NCBI RefSeq assembly: GCF_003025555.1
Contig: NZ_PYMH01000004.1
Coordinates: forward strand, 1-64,000
Direction of reading: 5' to 3'
Origin: Photobacterium lutimaris
Lineage (GTDB): Bacteria > Pseudomonadota > Gammaproteobacteria > Enterobacterales > Vibrionaceae
DNA: 64,000 nucleotides
The translations under genes were made by a program, and so were the position numbers. This document shows positions 18,209 to 27,601 of this stretch, one piece after another. Under the pieces are notes generated by a model. The model made no database searches. It had not been told where the DNA came from and saw only the letters and a list, made by a program, of their open reading frames with translations. Position 1 is the stretch's first letter, and the number at the start of each line of letters is the position of its first letter.

Positions 18209-20596
18209 ATGAAAACAGTGATTAAGCCGACTTTGCTCGCGCTGAGTATGACAATGGGTGGTTATGTAATGGCAAGTTCAACAATGTTTAGTGACATGAT
18301 TAATGTTGAGCGCACAGAGCCTGCTTCCTCGGCACATTGGCAAGATGACAAAGAGAAAATGGACGCTTACATTGGTGGCCTGATTAACCAGATGACGTTA
18401 AATGAAAAAGTTGGGCAACTTGACTTGCAAAGCGGCTTTCGAAATGTCACAGGTCCCTTTATTAATGAATCCTACGAGCAGCAAATCAAAGATGGACAGG
18501 TTGGTGCCATTTTTAATGCCTATGGTGCCGACTTCGGCCGCCAGCTTCAGCGTATCGCTGTTGAAGAAACACGCCTTGGTATCCCGCTGATTGTTGGTCA
18601 CGATATTATTCATGGCCATAAAACGATTTTTCCTCAATCTATTGGCGAGGCAGCAACATGGGATTTAGATGCAGTCAAACTGAGTGCCCGTGTTGCAGCA
18701 AGAGAAGCATCTGCTGATGGCATTATGTGGACGTTTGCTCCGATGGCTGACTTGGTGCGTGATCCTCGTTGGGGGCGTGTGTCTGAAGCTGCGGGTGAAG
18801 ATCCTTTTTTATCTACAGCAATGGCGGTCGCTCGTGTTGAAGGCTTCCAGGGTGATGACTTAAGCCAAGAAGATACCATTATGGCAACGGCGAAGCATTT
18901 TGTCGGATATGGTTTGTCCCAAGGGGGACGAGACTATCACACTACTGACGTCTCAGAGCATGAGCTTTGGACCACGCAGATGCCTCCATTTAAAGCAATG
19001 GTCGACGCCGGTGTTGCCACATTCATGACATCATTTAACGATTTGAATGGTATTCCTGCCACCGGTAGCAAGCGCCTGTTGACTGATATTTTACGTGATC
19101 AGTGGGGGTTTGAAGGCTTTGTCGTGACCGACTATACCGCTATCAATGAATTGGTTCCGCATGGCTATGCTCGCGACGAGAAGCATGCAGCAGAAATTGC
19201 CTTCAACGCCGGGGCTGATATGGATATGGTTGGCCAGCTATATATCAATTACCTTGAAGAGTTGGTTGCAGAAGGAAAAGTATCAGAAGATAAAATTGAT
19301 ACTGCTGTTCGCCAGATCCTTGAAATGAAATGGCGCCTTGGCCTGTTCGAGGACCCATACCGCTACAATGATGAATCGCGTGCCGAGCGTGAAATCTTCA
19401 ATCAAGAAAACCTAGCAGCGACGCGAGATGTTGCTCGTAAATCATTTGTTCTGCTCAAGAATGACAAACAGACTCTGCCGCTAAAGCAAGACAACATCAA
19501 CGCTATTGCTTTGATTGGTCCATTGGCTGACAGTAAGTTCGACATGATTGGTAACTGGGCGGCAGCAGGTGATCGCAAGACACAACCTGTAACGGTGCTG
19601 GAAGGTTTGAAGGCGCGCTTTGGCAAAGAGGTCAAAATAAATTATGCCCAAGGTGCGAGCTATGCCTATGTGACGGATAAAGGCGATATAGAGGCATTAC
19701 AAGGAATTGGTGTTCCTCGTATTACCGCAGATGATTCATCGTTGAAGAAAGAAATGAAGCGGGCGATCAGTGCGGCGAAAAAGTCGGATGTGATTGTGAT
19801 GGTGATGGGCGAAGAACAGCGCATGTCCGGTGAAGCGTCAAGTCGCACTGAATTGACTCTGCCGGGTAATCAGCAGCAGGTGATGGAAGAGCTGAAGAAG
19901 CTTGGCAAGCCAATGGTCTTGGTGGTCATGAGTGGTCGTCCAAATGATTTGCGCTGGGCAGATGAAAACGTTGATGCAATTTTACATGCTTGGTATCCAG
20001 GAACCATGGGCGGATATGCGATTGCTGATGTTTTATCTGGTGATTATACGCCATCAGGTAAGCTGCCTATGACCTTCCCGCGTTCTGTTGGGCAGGTGCC
20101 AATTTACTACAACGAGAAAAATACGGGACGTCCTTACTTTGCTGATAACCCGAATCAGCGCCAAGAGCATTACAAGTCCCGCTATGATGACTCACCCAAT
20201 ACGCCACTTTATGCTTTTGGCCACGGCCTAAGCTACACCCAGTTTGATTATGGGGATATTCAGCTAAGCAGCGAGGAGCTTTCCATTGACGGAGAGTTAA
20301 CGGTTTCGGTGGATGTGAGCAATAACGGTGATTATGCCGGCGAGGAAGTGGTTCAGCTTTATACCCGCCAGCATGTGGGTTCGATTACTCGCCCTGTCAA
20401 AGAGTTGAAAGGTTTTGAAAAAGTGCATTTCGACAAAGGGGAGACGAAAACTATCTCCTTCACGTTAACGCCCGCAGATTTGGCTTTCTATCGCGCAGAT
20501 ATGAGCTGGGGAGTGGAGGCTGGCAAGTTTGATGTCTTTGTCGGTACCGCGTCAGATAACGTCCAAAAAGCAAGTTTTGAACTTATTGAAAAGTAA
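18209..20596 (+). CDS. Secreted GH3 beta-glucosidase (BglX-like)
   Basis: A 795-residue exported glycoside hydrolase family 3 enzyme. Its signal peptide is about residues 1-22 (ending YVMAS). The TIM-barrel domain carries DPRWGRVSEAAGEDPF and KHFVGYG, and the predicted nucleophile is Asp308 in GFVVTDYT. An alpha/beta sandwich follows (about 400-640) with GEEQRMSGEASSRTEL, a likely acid/base loop. The C terminus is a fibronectin III-like domain. It probably removes terminal beta-linked glucose or a related sugar from oligosaccharides in the periplasm. A sulfatase gene follows after 45 bp with a hairpin between them. A cytoplasmic relative is encoded at 35912. Confidence 0.93.
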   Translation: MKTVIKPTLLALSMTMGGYVMASSTMFSDMINVERTEPASSAHWQDDKEKMDAYIGGLINQMTLNEKVGQLDLQSGFRNVTGPFINESYEQQIKDGQVGAIFNAYGADFGRQLQRIAVEETRLGIPLIVGHDIIHGHKTIFPQSIGEAATWDLDAVKLSARVAAREASADGIMWTFAPMADLVRDPRWGRVSEAAGEDPFLSTAMAVARVEGFQGDDLSQEDTIMATAKHFVGYGLSQGGRDYHTTDVSEHELWTTQMPPFKAMVDAGVATFMTSFNDLNGIPATGSKRLLTDILRDQWGFEGFVVTDYTAINELVPHGYARDEKHAAEIAFNAGADMDMVGQLYINYLEELVAEGKVSEDKIDTAVRQILEMKWRLGLFEDPYRYNDESRAEREIFNQENLAATRDVARKSFVLLKNDKQTLPLKQDNINAIALIGPLADSKFDMIGNWAAAGDRKTQPVTVLEGLKARFGKEVKINYAQGASYAYVTDKGDIEALQGIGVPRITADDSSLKKEMKRAISAAKKSDVIVMVMGEEQRMSGEASSRTELTLPGNQQQVMEELKKLGKPMVLVVMSGRPNDLRWADENVDAILHAWYPGTMGGYAIADVLSGDYTPSGKLPMTFPRSVGQVPIYYNEKNTGRPYFADNPNQRQEHYKSRYDDSPNTPLYAFGHGLSYTQFDYGDIQLSSEELSIDGELTVSVDVSNNGDYAGEEVVQLYTRQHVGSITRPVKELKGFEKVHFDKGETKTISFTLTPADLAFYRADMSWGVEAGKFDVFVGTASDNVQKASFELIEK

Positions 20597-20603
20597 GACT
20601 CTT

Positions 20604-20627
20604 TAGCCCGTCACTGACGGGCTTTTT
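20604..20627 (+). terminator. Hairpin between GH3 and sulfatase genes
   Basis: AGCCCGT and ACGGGCT enclose a 5-base loop and are followed by TTTT. The sulfatase ribosome site (AAAGGAAA) comes right after, so this is more likely a partial terminator or an mRNA-stabilising hairpin within one unit. Confidence 0.6.
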
Positions 20628-20641
20628 CAAAGGAAATCGTT

Positions 20642-22294
20642 ATGAAAAAAGCGCTGTTATCAAGTTTGGTGGCGGGTGTGTTTACCCTGCCGTTAGTGAA
20701 TTCTGCGGTGGCGGCAGAGCAAGAGACCGGTGCCAGCCCAGAGCGACCGAATATCCTCTTCATCATGTCTGATGACCATGCCGTACAGGCATTGAGCGCC
20801 TACGGTCACCCTATTTCAAAGCTTGCCCCAACCCCGAATCTCGATCGAATTGCAGCGAATGGTGCTAAATTCCAACGTTCCTATGTCACGAACTCCCTTT
20901 GTGGCCCAAGTCGAGCGGCAATGCTTACTGGCAAATTCGGCCATGAAAACGGCTTTACCTATAATGGCCAGATCTTTGATGGTACCCAGTTTAACTGGCC
21001 AAATGCCCTTCAAGATTCAGGCTATGCCACAGCCATGATTGGTAAGTGGCATATTAACCGCATTCCAAATGGGTTTAACTTTGAGCATTGGGAAATTCTT
21101 AATGACCAAGGTGAATATTACAACCCTGATTTTATCACCGCTGACGGTGTGAAGATGGAAATGGGCTATACCACCGATTTGATCACTGATAAAACCTTAG
21201 CCTGGCTTGATAAAGGACGAGATAAATCGAAACCTTTTGCCCTGCTGATGCACCATAAAGCGCCGCACCGAAACTGGATGCCAGCGCCTCGCCATACTCA
21301 GTTGTTTGAAGATGTAGAATTCCCGTTGCCAGATAACTTCTTTGATGGTTACGAAGGGCGGGTGGCTGCAAGCAAGCAGACAATGACGATAGCGAACCAC
21401 ACTCAGGATGGCCATGATATCAAAATGACCGTCGCAGAAGGTGAGGGGGAATGGCGCAAAGATATTTGGCCGCACTTGCTAGCACGATTAACCGATGAGC
21501 AGCGTGCCGAATGGGATAACGCTTACCAAGCCCGTAATGATTACATGAATGCCAATGAAGCCAACTGGTCTGAAAAACAGATGGCGGAGTGGAAGTACCA
21601 GCGCTACATGCAAGACTACCTAGCAACCATCGTCGCAGTCGATGAGAGTGTTGGTGAGGTACTTGACTACCTCGAGGAAAGTGGCTTGAGTGATAACACT
21701 TTGGTTGTTTATACCTCCGATCAAGGTTTCTTCCTTGGTGAGCATGGCTTTTATGACAAGCGCTTTATGTATGAGGAATCTTTCTCTACACCGCTCGTTA
21801 TGCAGCTGCCTGGCGTGATTAAACCAGGTACGGTTGTCAACGAGTTGGTTCAGAATATCGACTACGCGCCAACATTCATTCAACTCGCGGGTCTTGAAAC
21901 CCCAGCGGATATACACGGGAAGTCATTACTGCCACTGCTTTCTGGCCAAGGTCATAGCGGTTGGCGCGATGCGCTTTACTATCACTATTATGAATTCCCA
22001 GGGTTTCATGATGTTGCCCGCCATTATGGGGTGTCGGATGGACGATTCAAGTTGATCCATTTCTACAATCCGGATGACCAGTGGGAGTTTTATGATTTGG
22101 AAGCTGACCCATCAGAAATGGTCAATGCCATTGACGATCCTCGTTACAAGGAAGAAGTAGGGCGTCTTATTCACCGTCTTGCTCAGTTGCAGGATGAATA
22201 TGGCGTGCCACCACTGAAGGAGTGGCGTGATGAACCCCTTGACCGCCATCCAAATCCATCATTGGAAGAGTTGTTTCCCCATAGTTTTAAGTAG
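20642..22294 (+). CDS. Secreted sulfatase, Cys-type (S1 family)
   Basis: A 550-residue arylsulfatase-superfamily enzyme that hydrolyses sulfate esters on sugars. The signal peptide is about residues 1-24 (ending NSAVAA). The metal-binding Asp pair is in IMSDDHA (44-45). The formylglycine site is Cys87 in LCGPSR, matching CxPSR, with the extension AAMLTGK. The KAPHRNWMPAPRH segment and SDQGFFLGEHGFYDKR supply other active-site residues. It needs conversion of Cys87 by the maturase encoded at 61059. It is closely similar along its whole length to the sulfatase at 38713, which has no signal peptide. Confidence 0.95.
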   Translation: MKKALLSSLVAGVFTLPLVNSAVAAEQETGASPERPNILFIMSDDHAVQALSAYGHPISKLAPTPNLDRIAANGAKFQRSYVTNSLCGPSRAAMLTGKFGHENGFTYNGQIFDGTQFNWPNALQDSGYATAMIGKWHINRIPNGFNFEHWEILNDQGEYYNPDFITADGVKMEMGYTTDLITDKTLAWLDKGRDKSKPFALLMHHKAPHRNWMPAPRHTQLFEDVEFPLPDNFFDGYEGRVAASKQTMTIANHTQDGHDIKMTVAEGEGEWRKDIWPHLLARLTDEQRAEWDNAYQARNDYMNANEANWSEKQMAEWKYQRYMQDYLATIVAVDESVGEVLDYLEESGLSDNTLVVYTSDQGFFLGEHGFYDKRFMYEESFSTPLVMQLPGVIKPGTVVNELVQNIDYAPTFIQLAGLETPADIHGKSLLPLLSGQGHSGWRDALYYHYYEFPGFHDVARHYGVSDGRFKLIHFYNPDDQWEFYDLEADPSEMVNAIDDPRYKEEVGRLIHRLAQLQDEYGVPPLKEWRDEPLDRHPNPSLEELFPHSFK

Positions 22295-22381
22295 TGCGTT
22301 CTAGGCGGCGGCCTAAGGGCTGCCGGCTGGTTAAATATAATATCCCTACGCAGCAAATTACTTTGGCGCAATATTGATGGG

Positions 22382-22429
22382 GCCTCCTGTTTTTTCAGTG
22401 TGTACGTTGAAAGGGCGGGAGGCTTTTTT
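22382..22429 (+). terminator. Terminator after the secreted sulfatase
   Basis: GCCTCCTG (22382-22389) pairs with CGGGAGGC (22416-22423) and is followed by six T. The loop is long (26 bases). Confidence 0.6.
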
Positions 22430-22508
22430 GGTACCATGCGTTATAACCAATTGCCTCACTATTGGCATGCTGGCGAGGATAGGGCGTGAACAAAGAGGTA
22501 ATGTGACA

Positions 22509-25500
22509 ATGAAAATAAAGGTCACGAATAATTATAAAAAGCTATTTTCTGTAAGTTTACTTGCTGCATCCATTGCAGGTTGTGGTGGAGGGGGCTCAGG
22601 AGGAGGGGATTCGAGCAATGGTAAGCCTGGTACGTTACCGCCAGCTGAAGAATGGCCATCTCCCGATGTATCAATCAATTCTTGGTCCTTTAACGGTGGA
22701 AGTAGCCAAAGCGTGGCGACCGCGAAAGTGTCGGGCAGCTATGCGGTTGCTGATCCAGCGGGGCTGAATATCGAGATAAGGGATGTCCATCAGGCGTTAA
22801 AACACCGTATTGAAGCGGCTGATATTGTAGACCTGCTGCCTGACATGAACCTCAATCATGATAATGCGCTGTGTGGAATGACGTTAACGCCATCTGGCCG
22901 TTTTCTCTACTTTGCGGTCTGTGACAGTGAAGCTGGACAGCGGGATGATGCGATTGTTGCGTACAATACCAATACGGAGTCATTGACCGTTTTTCATCGC
23001 TTATCGCTACAGAAAAAAGGTGCAAGCCACTTAGCGCGTGTCGGTATGAACTACTTTTCATCGAAGTTGTTCGTCGGGGGGGATTCAGCGGTCTATCGGA
23101 TTGATGCCGATCGCAATGCCGCGTTTGAAGTAGATCAGCATGATCGCCAGCTTGCCGTTGATAAGGTTGCAGTGACAGGGGCTGTCCAGGATATAGCCAT
23201 CGATATGGAAGCGGGCAATGTGTATTTACAAACGGCAAGTAGCGTTTATAAATTGCCCCACCAGAGCCAATCAACACAGCGTATTTTCCAGCAAGACAAC
23301 CTTACCGGCATTGCGTTTAGCCGTGTTTTCGGCAATGCAGAAGCTGCAGGACTGTATATTAGCCTTGATTATGATGATCGAACGGGCCTTCTTTTCTCGC
23401 CGATCGAGCAGGTACGCAGTCGTGGTGAATTATCGCCTTCCCCGTATCTATTATCAGAAACCCAATGGCATGATTTCAGCCTAACAGCAGATGGCCAAAT
23501 GCTATTTGCCGACGATAGTGCTTATATGTTGCGGGATAATAGCGATGAACGGTTAAGCTTTGACGAATGGACACGAGATGAGCTTATGCAGTATGTCGCT
23601 GCCGTCAAAGGGCTAACCGCATCGGACATGTCCGGCAATTTTGCCTCGCCGGAAGGCTTTTTGCACCGAAAACTTGAGCATAGCAATCCCAACACGAGCC
23701 CCATTGCGGATAATGTAGGTTGGGCACTTTACTTGCTGATGGTTGCCGATCAAGTTGAGCACGATCCTGAAATCGAGCAATACGTTGAACTCTTGATTAA
23801 ACGCCATGCAGGCCTGCATGAGGATGGCAAGGGCGGGGTAAAAAGTGTCGATGGTCACTTCGTGCGTAACTACAACAGCGATGGGACAATCAACGCCAGT
23901 AATCCGCAGTATCAAGTGTACATCAGTATGAAGTTCTTACCTGCGGCTATCAAAGCGGCTGAAATGTATCCGGATAATGACAATATTGTTCGTTACGCCA
24001 AATACCTTCAGCAGGTGTTCCAGCGTTCCGGGGATGTAGTGCGTGCTGAGCAGCGTATCACATGGGACTCAGACGACTTCGGCCCGGTTCGCCTCAATCG
24101 CCTCATGTCCAATGAGACCTGGTTGTACGGTGATATTGCAGCAGCCCAAGACCCCATCGCGACACGTAACTATGGCAAGTTTACCTATGAAAGAGAAAAC
24201 TTCCGCTATGACTACGAGTTGCTAGATCAGCCAGTGATTAAATCATCGCACTCGGCGTTTATCATCATGGGCGGACCACTTATTTTGGACCACCACTTCC
24301 ATGGTAAGTCGTGGGCGGAACAAAATAATAACTACTATGCGCTGACCCAATCGGAAACCGATGAGCTGGGCTTTACGTATTTTGCCGGATTCTCTGCCGG
24401 TCATAGTCCTAATTCGAACGGCAACTACTACAATGACGGTCCGACCGATCACCCTGATGATTTTATTCATTTCCCAGCGGTGAGTGGGTTTGGCCAGTTA
24501 GGGAAAACCGATGCCGTTATTGGTGCCTATATGGCTTACCGCGACGGACGTCGCCAGACCATGAGAAGCGCGGGAGACCAAGACTCGCACTTGTTAATGC
24601 GGTGGTCTGCCCACATGCCCAATTACAACAAAATGAGCGTGGGTATTGCCGATTTTTGGTATGGCGCAATCGGGCTCGCCGAAACTATTCAACCTGGTGT
24701 GGTGCAGAAATTTAGAAATACATTCTATCGTCCTGAAGTCCAGATTGGTTTTAACGAACAAGGCCGGCAGCAGGTGCTTTATTCGACCATGACACCAAGG
24801 TTAATAACGGGTATACGGTCCGATGGCACTACTGAAGAGTTTGGCTATCATCGTTCGCCGTTTATCGTGCCAACCGGTGAGGTTTTCGCTGATTTCGACG
24901 TGGTTGACCCACAAGGTGACTGGGTAGAGCTAGACGATCTGGTTGGGATCCACAACATTACGGCACCATTGGATGAGCGGAAAGTCATTTTCAAGAATCC
25001 TAACTTCGACCAAGAGGTCGATGTTGGCTGGCAAACCCAATCAGGCAATGCGATGCGTGGGGGCAGCATCTATGGTAATGGTGCAACGTTGACGAGCAAT
25101 ACAACCTTAGCTCAAGCGGTCCATTTACCTTATGGAACAGAAGGGAGTGAGTATCGTGTATCGACGTACATTGAGCCACAGGGCCAAGCCGGTAAAGCAA
25201 GATTACGTTTAAGTTGGTCAAGCACAGGTAACGCTGCTGACATAGACATTTCTAGCCGAGTTGAAAGCAGCAACGTGTTTGGCAATTGGGCAAACCGCGT
25301 TGTAAGTCTTGCTGTCCAACAACCGAAAGGGGCTAATTACCTGCATATTGAATACCTGACCGAAGGCAACGGTCATTTTGTGTTTGGTAATACGGGGCTG
25401 CAGTCTTTTGGCGCGAAACAAGCATTCACGAATGGTGATTTTGAGCAAGGCAGTAGCGATTGGTTGTTAAGTAGTCATGTCGCTATAACCGATAATGCCA

Positions 25501-25946
25501 ACGAGGTGATGCAAGGTAGCAAGTCGCTGAAATTCGATTTAAGCGGTGGTGTGACAAGCTGGCAAAGTGCAGAGCGAAGGATAGATATTTCAAATGATCC
25601 GGTAGGGACGCGATACCTAGTCCGCTTTGATGTTGGACAGCGTGAACTTGCTGACGCGAAATTTGAAATTAAGTTCGATATCGACGACCCGCAAAGCCCG
25701 CCTAACTCAGATTCAAAACCGACATCAGACTGGCGAGATGTTGGGTTTATTGACAACGATACGCCTGAAGAGGTGACTGTCACCGCGCGCAAGCGACCGG
25801 GGGAAACGGCGTTGAACCTTGTGTTTCGAATGAAGCAGAACAATAACAGTGCCGAACGAGGGTATGTGATATTGGATAACGTGCGTGTCTACCAGCAAAA
25901 GCTGCTTGACGATAACTACTGTAATTATGGTAGGCAATGTTACTAG
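22509..25946 (+). CDS. Large surface/periplasmic lipoprotein of unknown function
   Basis: A 1145-residue predicted lipoprotein. The lipobox is SIAGC (Cys25), followed by a glycine/serine linker. Three parts can be seen. Residues about 50-370 have repeated beta-strand blocks resembling a propeller (e.g. GDSAVYRIDADRN). Residues about 380-800 are helix-rich with aromatic and acidic motifs (HFHGKSWAEQNNNY near 595, DSHLLMRWSAHMPNY) and resemble an (alpha/alpha)-barrel hydrolase or lyase. Residues about 840-1130 look like two tandem jelly-roll carbohydrate-binding modules (FKNPNFDQEVDVGWQ and FTNGDFEQGSSDWL). The ATG at 22509 is preceded by GAGGTAATG. The proposed role, binding or depolymerising the target glycan, is inference; no known family was recognised with certainty. 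Confidence 0.75.
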   Translation: MKIKVTNNYKKLFSVSLLAASIAGCGGGGSGGGDSSNGKPGTLPPAEEWPSPDVSINSWSFNGGSSQSVATAKVSGSYAVADPAGLNIEIRDVHQALKHRIEAADIVDLLPDMNLNHDNALCGMTLTPSGRFLYFAVCDSEAGQRDDAIVAYNTNTESLTVFHRLSLQKKGASHLARVGMNYFSSKLFVGGDSAVYRIDADRNAAFEVDQHDRQLAVDKVAVTGAVQDIAIDMEAGNVYLQTASSVYKLPHQSQSTQRIFQQDNLTGIAFSRVFGNAEAAGLYISLDYDDRTGLLFSPIEQVRSRGELSPSPYLLSETQWHDFSLTADGQMLFADDSAYMLRDNSDERLSFDEWTRDELMQYVAAVKGLTASDMSGNFASPEGFLHRKLEHSNPNTSPIADNVGWALYLLMVADQVEHDPEIEQYVELLIKRHAGLHEDGKGGVKSVDGHFVRNYNSDGTINASNPQYQVYISMKFLPAAIKAAEMYPDNDNIVRYAKYLQQVFQRSGDVVRAEQRITWDSDDFGPVRLNRLMSNETWLYGDIAAAQDPIATRNYGKFTYERENFRYDYELLDQPVIKSSHSAFIIMGGPLILDHHFHGKSWAEQNNNYYALTQSETDELGFTYFAGFSAGHSPNSNGNYYNDGPTDHPDDFIHFPAVSGFGQLGKTDAVIGAYMAYRDGRRQTMRSAGDQDSHLLMRWSAHMPNYNKMSVGIADFWYGAIGLAETIQPGVVQKFRNTFYRPEVQIGFNEQGRQQVLYSTMTPRLITGIRSDGTTEEFGYHRSPFIVPTGEVFADFDVVDPQGDWVELDDLVGIHNITAPLDERKVIFKNPNFDQEVDVGWQTQSGNAMRGGSIYGNGATLTSNTTLAQAVHLPYGTEGSEYRVSTYIEPQGQAGKARLRLSWSSTGNAADIDISSRVESSNVFGNWANRVVSLAVQQPKGANYLHIEYLTEGNGHFVFGNTGLQSFGAKQAFTNGDFEQGSSDWLLSSHVAITDNANEVMQGSKSLKFDLSGGVTSWQSAERRIDISNDPVGTRYLVRFDVGQRELADAKFEIKFDIDDPQSPPNSDSKPTSDWRDVGFIDNDTPEEVTVTARKRPGETALNLVFRMKQNNNSAERGYVILDNVRVYQQKLLDDNYCNYGRQCY

Positions 25947-25983
25947 TGGTGTAGTTACTCACATACAGTTCTATGAGTGAATG

Positions 25984-26014
25984 GAGCCTAACCGTAAGCG
26001 GTTAGGCTTTTTTT
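25984..26014 (+). terminator. Terminator after the lipoprotein gene
   Basis: GCCTAACCG (25986-25994) and CGGTTAGGC (25999-26007) with loop TAAG, then seven T. Confidence 0.92.
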
Positions 26015-26367
26015 GATCTTAATAGATGGTCAGACGTTACTCGAGATTCAGTATTTTTATCGTTTTGAAAGGCATATGGTCCAGTTGTAACTAAATCGTT
26101 TCGAAAGCAGTGAAATAAATAGACGTTGATTTCTATGGCCATAAAATCAAAAAGTTAGATGTATATCAAGTTTTTGGGTAATGCTTGGTGTTCAACAGTC
26201 TAAATAGTGCTTTTGAATCTATTGTTACTGCGTTTTATCGCGTTGTCCACAAGTGAGTGGTCGGTTATTATATTGTTGTTTTTAAAGGCTTTTGTTTGTT
26301 TTTTGGTTAGGTTGGGTCTGAGGCAAATAAAAAAGTGTGACCGGTGTACCTGATTTGCTACCTTTTG

Positions 26368-26396
26368 TTGACAGTAATTGGGTGTTTACTTAATAT
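26368..26396 (+). promoter_or_regulatory. Sigma-70 promoter of the ABC ATPase / GH94 unit
   Basis: A perfect -35 TTGACA (26368-26373), a 17-bp spacer and a -10 TAATAT (26391-26396). The transcription start should fall near 26403, inside the adjoining operator. Confidence 0.85.
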
Positions 26397-26397
26397 C

Positions 26398-26415
26398 TGT
26401 AGAAACGTTTCAACA
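26398..26415. promoter_or_regulatory. LacI-type operator over the transcription start
   Basis: TGTAGAAACGTTTCAACA is an almost perfect palindrome with the LacI-family AAACGTTT core. It starts two bases after the -10 box, so a bound repressor would block transcription. A near copy, TGTAGAAACGTTTTACA, lies before the lacI-type gene at 31075. Confidence 0.8.
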
Positions 26416-26443
26416 CAAACAATTTTCTACGAAGAGTACGGTT

Positions 26444-27562
26444 ATGGCCCAGGTCAAGCTGCAAAACATAAACAAAATTTACAAGAATGGTTACCACGCT
26501 GTTCATGATTTTTGTCTGGACATCAAGGATGGTGAGTTCATGGTGCTGGTTGGTCCTTCGGGCTGTGCCAAATCGACCACACTGCGAATGATTGCCGGGC
26601 TTGAAAGCATTTCAAGTGGTGATCTTCACATCGGTGATAAGCATTGTAATGATGTTCTACCGAAAGATCGTGGTATCGCGATGGTTTTCCAGAACTATGC
26701 GCTCTACCCTCACATGACAGTGCGTGAGAATCTGGCCTTTGGCCTAGAAACCCGTAAAAAGCCAAAAGATGAAATCGAGCGCCGAGTATCAGAAGCGGCA
26801 GAAATCCTTGAGATTTCAGAACTTCTTGATCGCAAACCGGGACAAATGTCTGGTGGCCAATGCCAGCGTGTTGCTCTAGGCCGTGCCATGGTGCGTAAGC
26901 CTGAAGTCTTTTTGTTCGATGAGCCGCTTTCAAACCTAGATGCCAAGCTACGTGTGTCTATGCGTATGCGTATTTCTCGCTTGCATGATGAACTAAAACA
27001 AAGTGGCCGTCCTGCAACCATGATCTATGTGACACATGATCAGGTTGAAGCATTGACCATGGGTGATCGAATCTGTGTGTTAAATCGTGGTGCGATTATG
27101 CAGGTCGACACACCAATGAATCTATACCACAAGCCTGTTAATAAGTTTGTTGCCGAATTTATTGGTTCTCCAACAATGAATATGTTGGAAGGTAAATTAA
27201 TTAAAACAGATGCCAATAAAATGGCAGTAGATATCAATGGTCATATATTCGAATTGCCAGAAGAGAAGCAAGTAACGGCTGAGCAATATAATAACCATGG
27301 TGTTTTCTTAGGGTTACGTCCTGAACATATTTCTATGGAAGCTGGTGAAAATGGTTATGACGCCAATATCACCGAAGTAGAAGAAATGGGTTCAGAGTCT
27401 TTTGTTTACCTAGACTTTGAAGGTAAGCAAATGATTTGTAAGCACGTAAACCCTGATGTGTCGCTGTGTAAACAAAGCGTGCACCGTATTTCGTTCAATA
27501 TGGATAAGTGCCATATTTTTGATAAAAGCACCGAAGAAAATATTTTTATTCCGACAGAATAA
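26444..27562 (+). CDS. Sugar ABC importer ATPase (MalK/MsmK/UgpC type)
   Basis: A 372-residue ATPase that powers a carbohydrate importer. The order is Walker A, Q-loop (VFQNYALYPHMTV), signature, Walker B (VFLFDEPLSNLDAK) and H-loop (YVTHDQ), then a C-terminal TOBE/OB regulatory domain (about 240-372). Walker A reads GPSGCAKST, with Ala where Gly is usual. The signature is MSGGQCQRV, with Cys where Arg is common. The matching permeases and binding protein are encoded at 32318-35341, separated from it by the phosphorylase and regulator genes. ATG 26444 is preferred over an upstream in-frame start that lies before the promoter. Confidence 0.93.
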   Translation: MAQVKLQNINKIYKNGYHAVHDFCLDIKDGEFMVLVGPSGCAKSTTLRMIAGLESISSGDLHIGDKHCNDVLPKDRGIAMVFQNYALYPHMTVRENLAFGLETRKKPKDEIERRVSEAAEILEISELLDRKPGQMSGGQCQRVALGRAMVRKPEVFLFDEPLSNLDAKLRVSMRMRISRLHDELKQSGRPATMIYVTHDQVEALTMGDRICVLNRGAIMQVDTPMNLYHKPVNKFVAEFIGSPTMNMLEGKLIKTDANKMAVDINGHIFELPEEKQVTAEQYNNHGVFLGLRPEHISMEAGENGYDANITEVEEMGSESFVYLDFEGKQMICKHVNPDVSLCKQSVHRISFNMDKCHIFDKSTEENIFIPTE

Positions 27563-27601
27563 GTGACAGTTTTAAAATTAAAGTATAGGTAGTTTAATTT
27601 C

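Larger units (their letters stand above)
26015..26443. other. Regulatory gap before the ABC ATPase / GH94 unit
   Basis: No gene is seen in about 430 bp. Two related sites, ATCGTTTTGAAAG (26059-26071) and ATCGTTTCGAAAG (26096-26108), lie 37 bp apart. A textbook sigma-70 promoter with an operator follows at 26368-26415. Confidence 0.6.
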
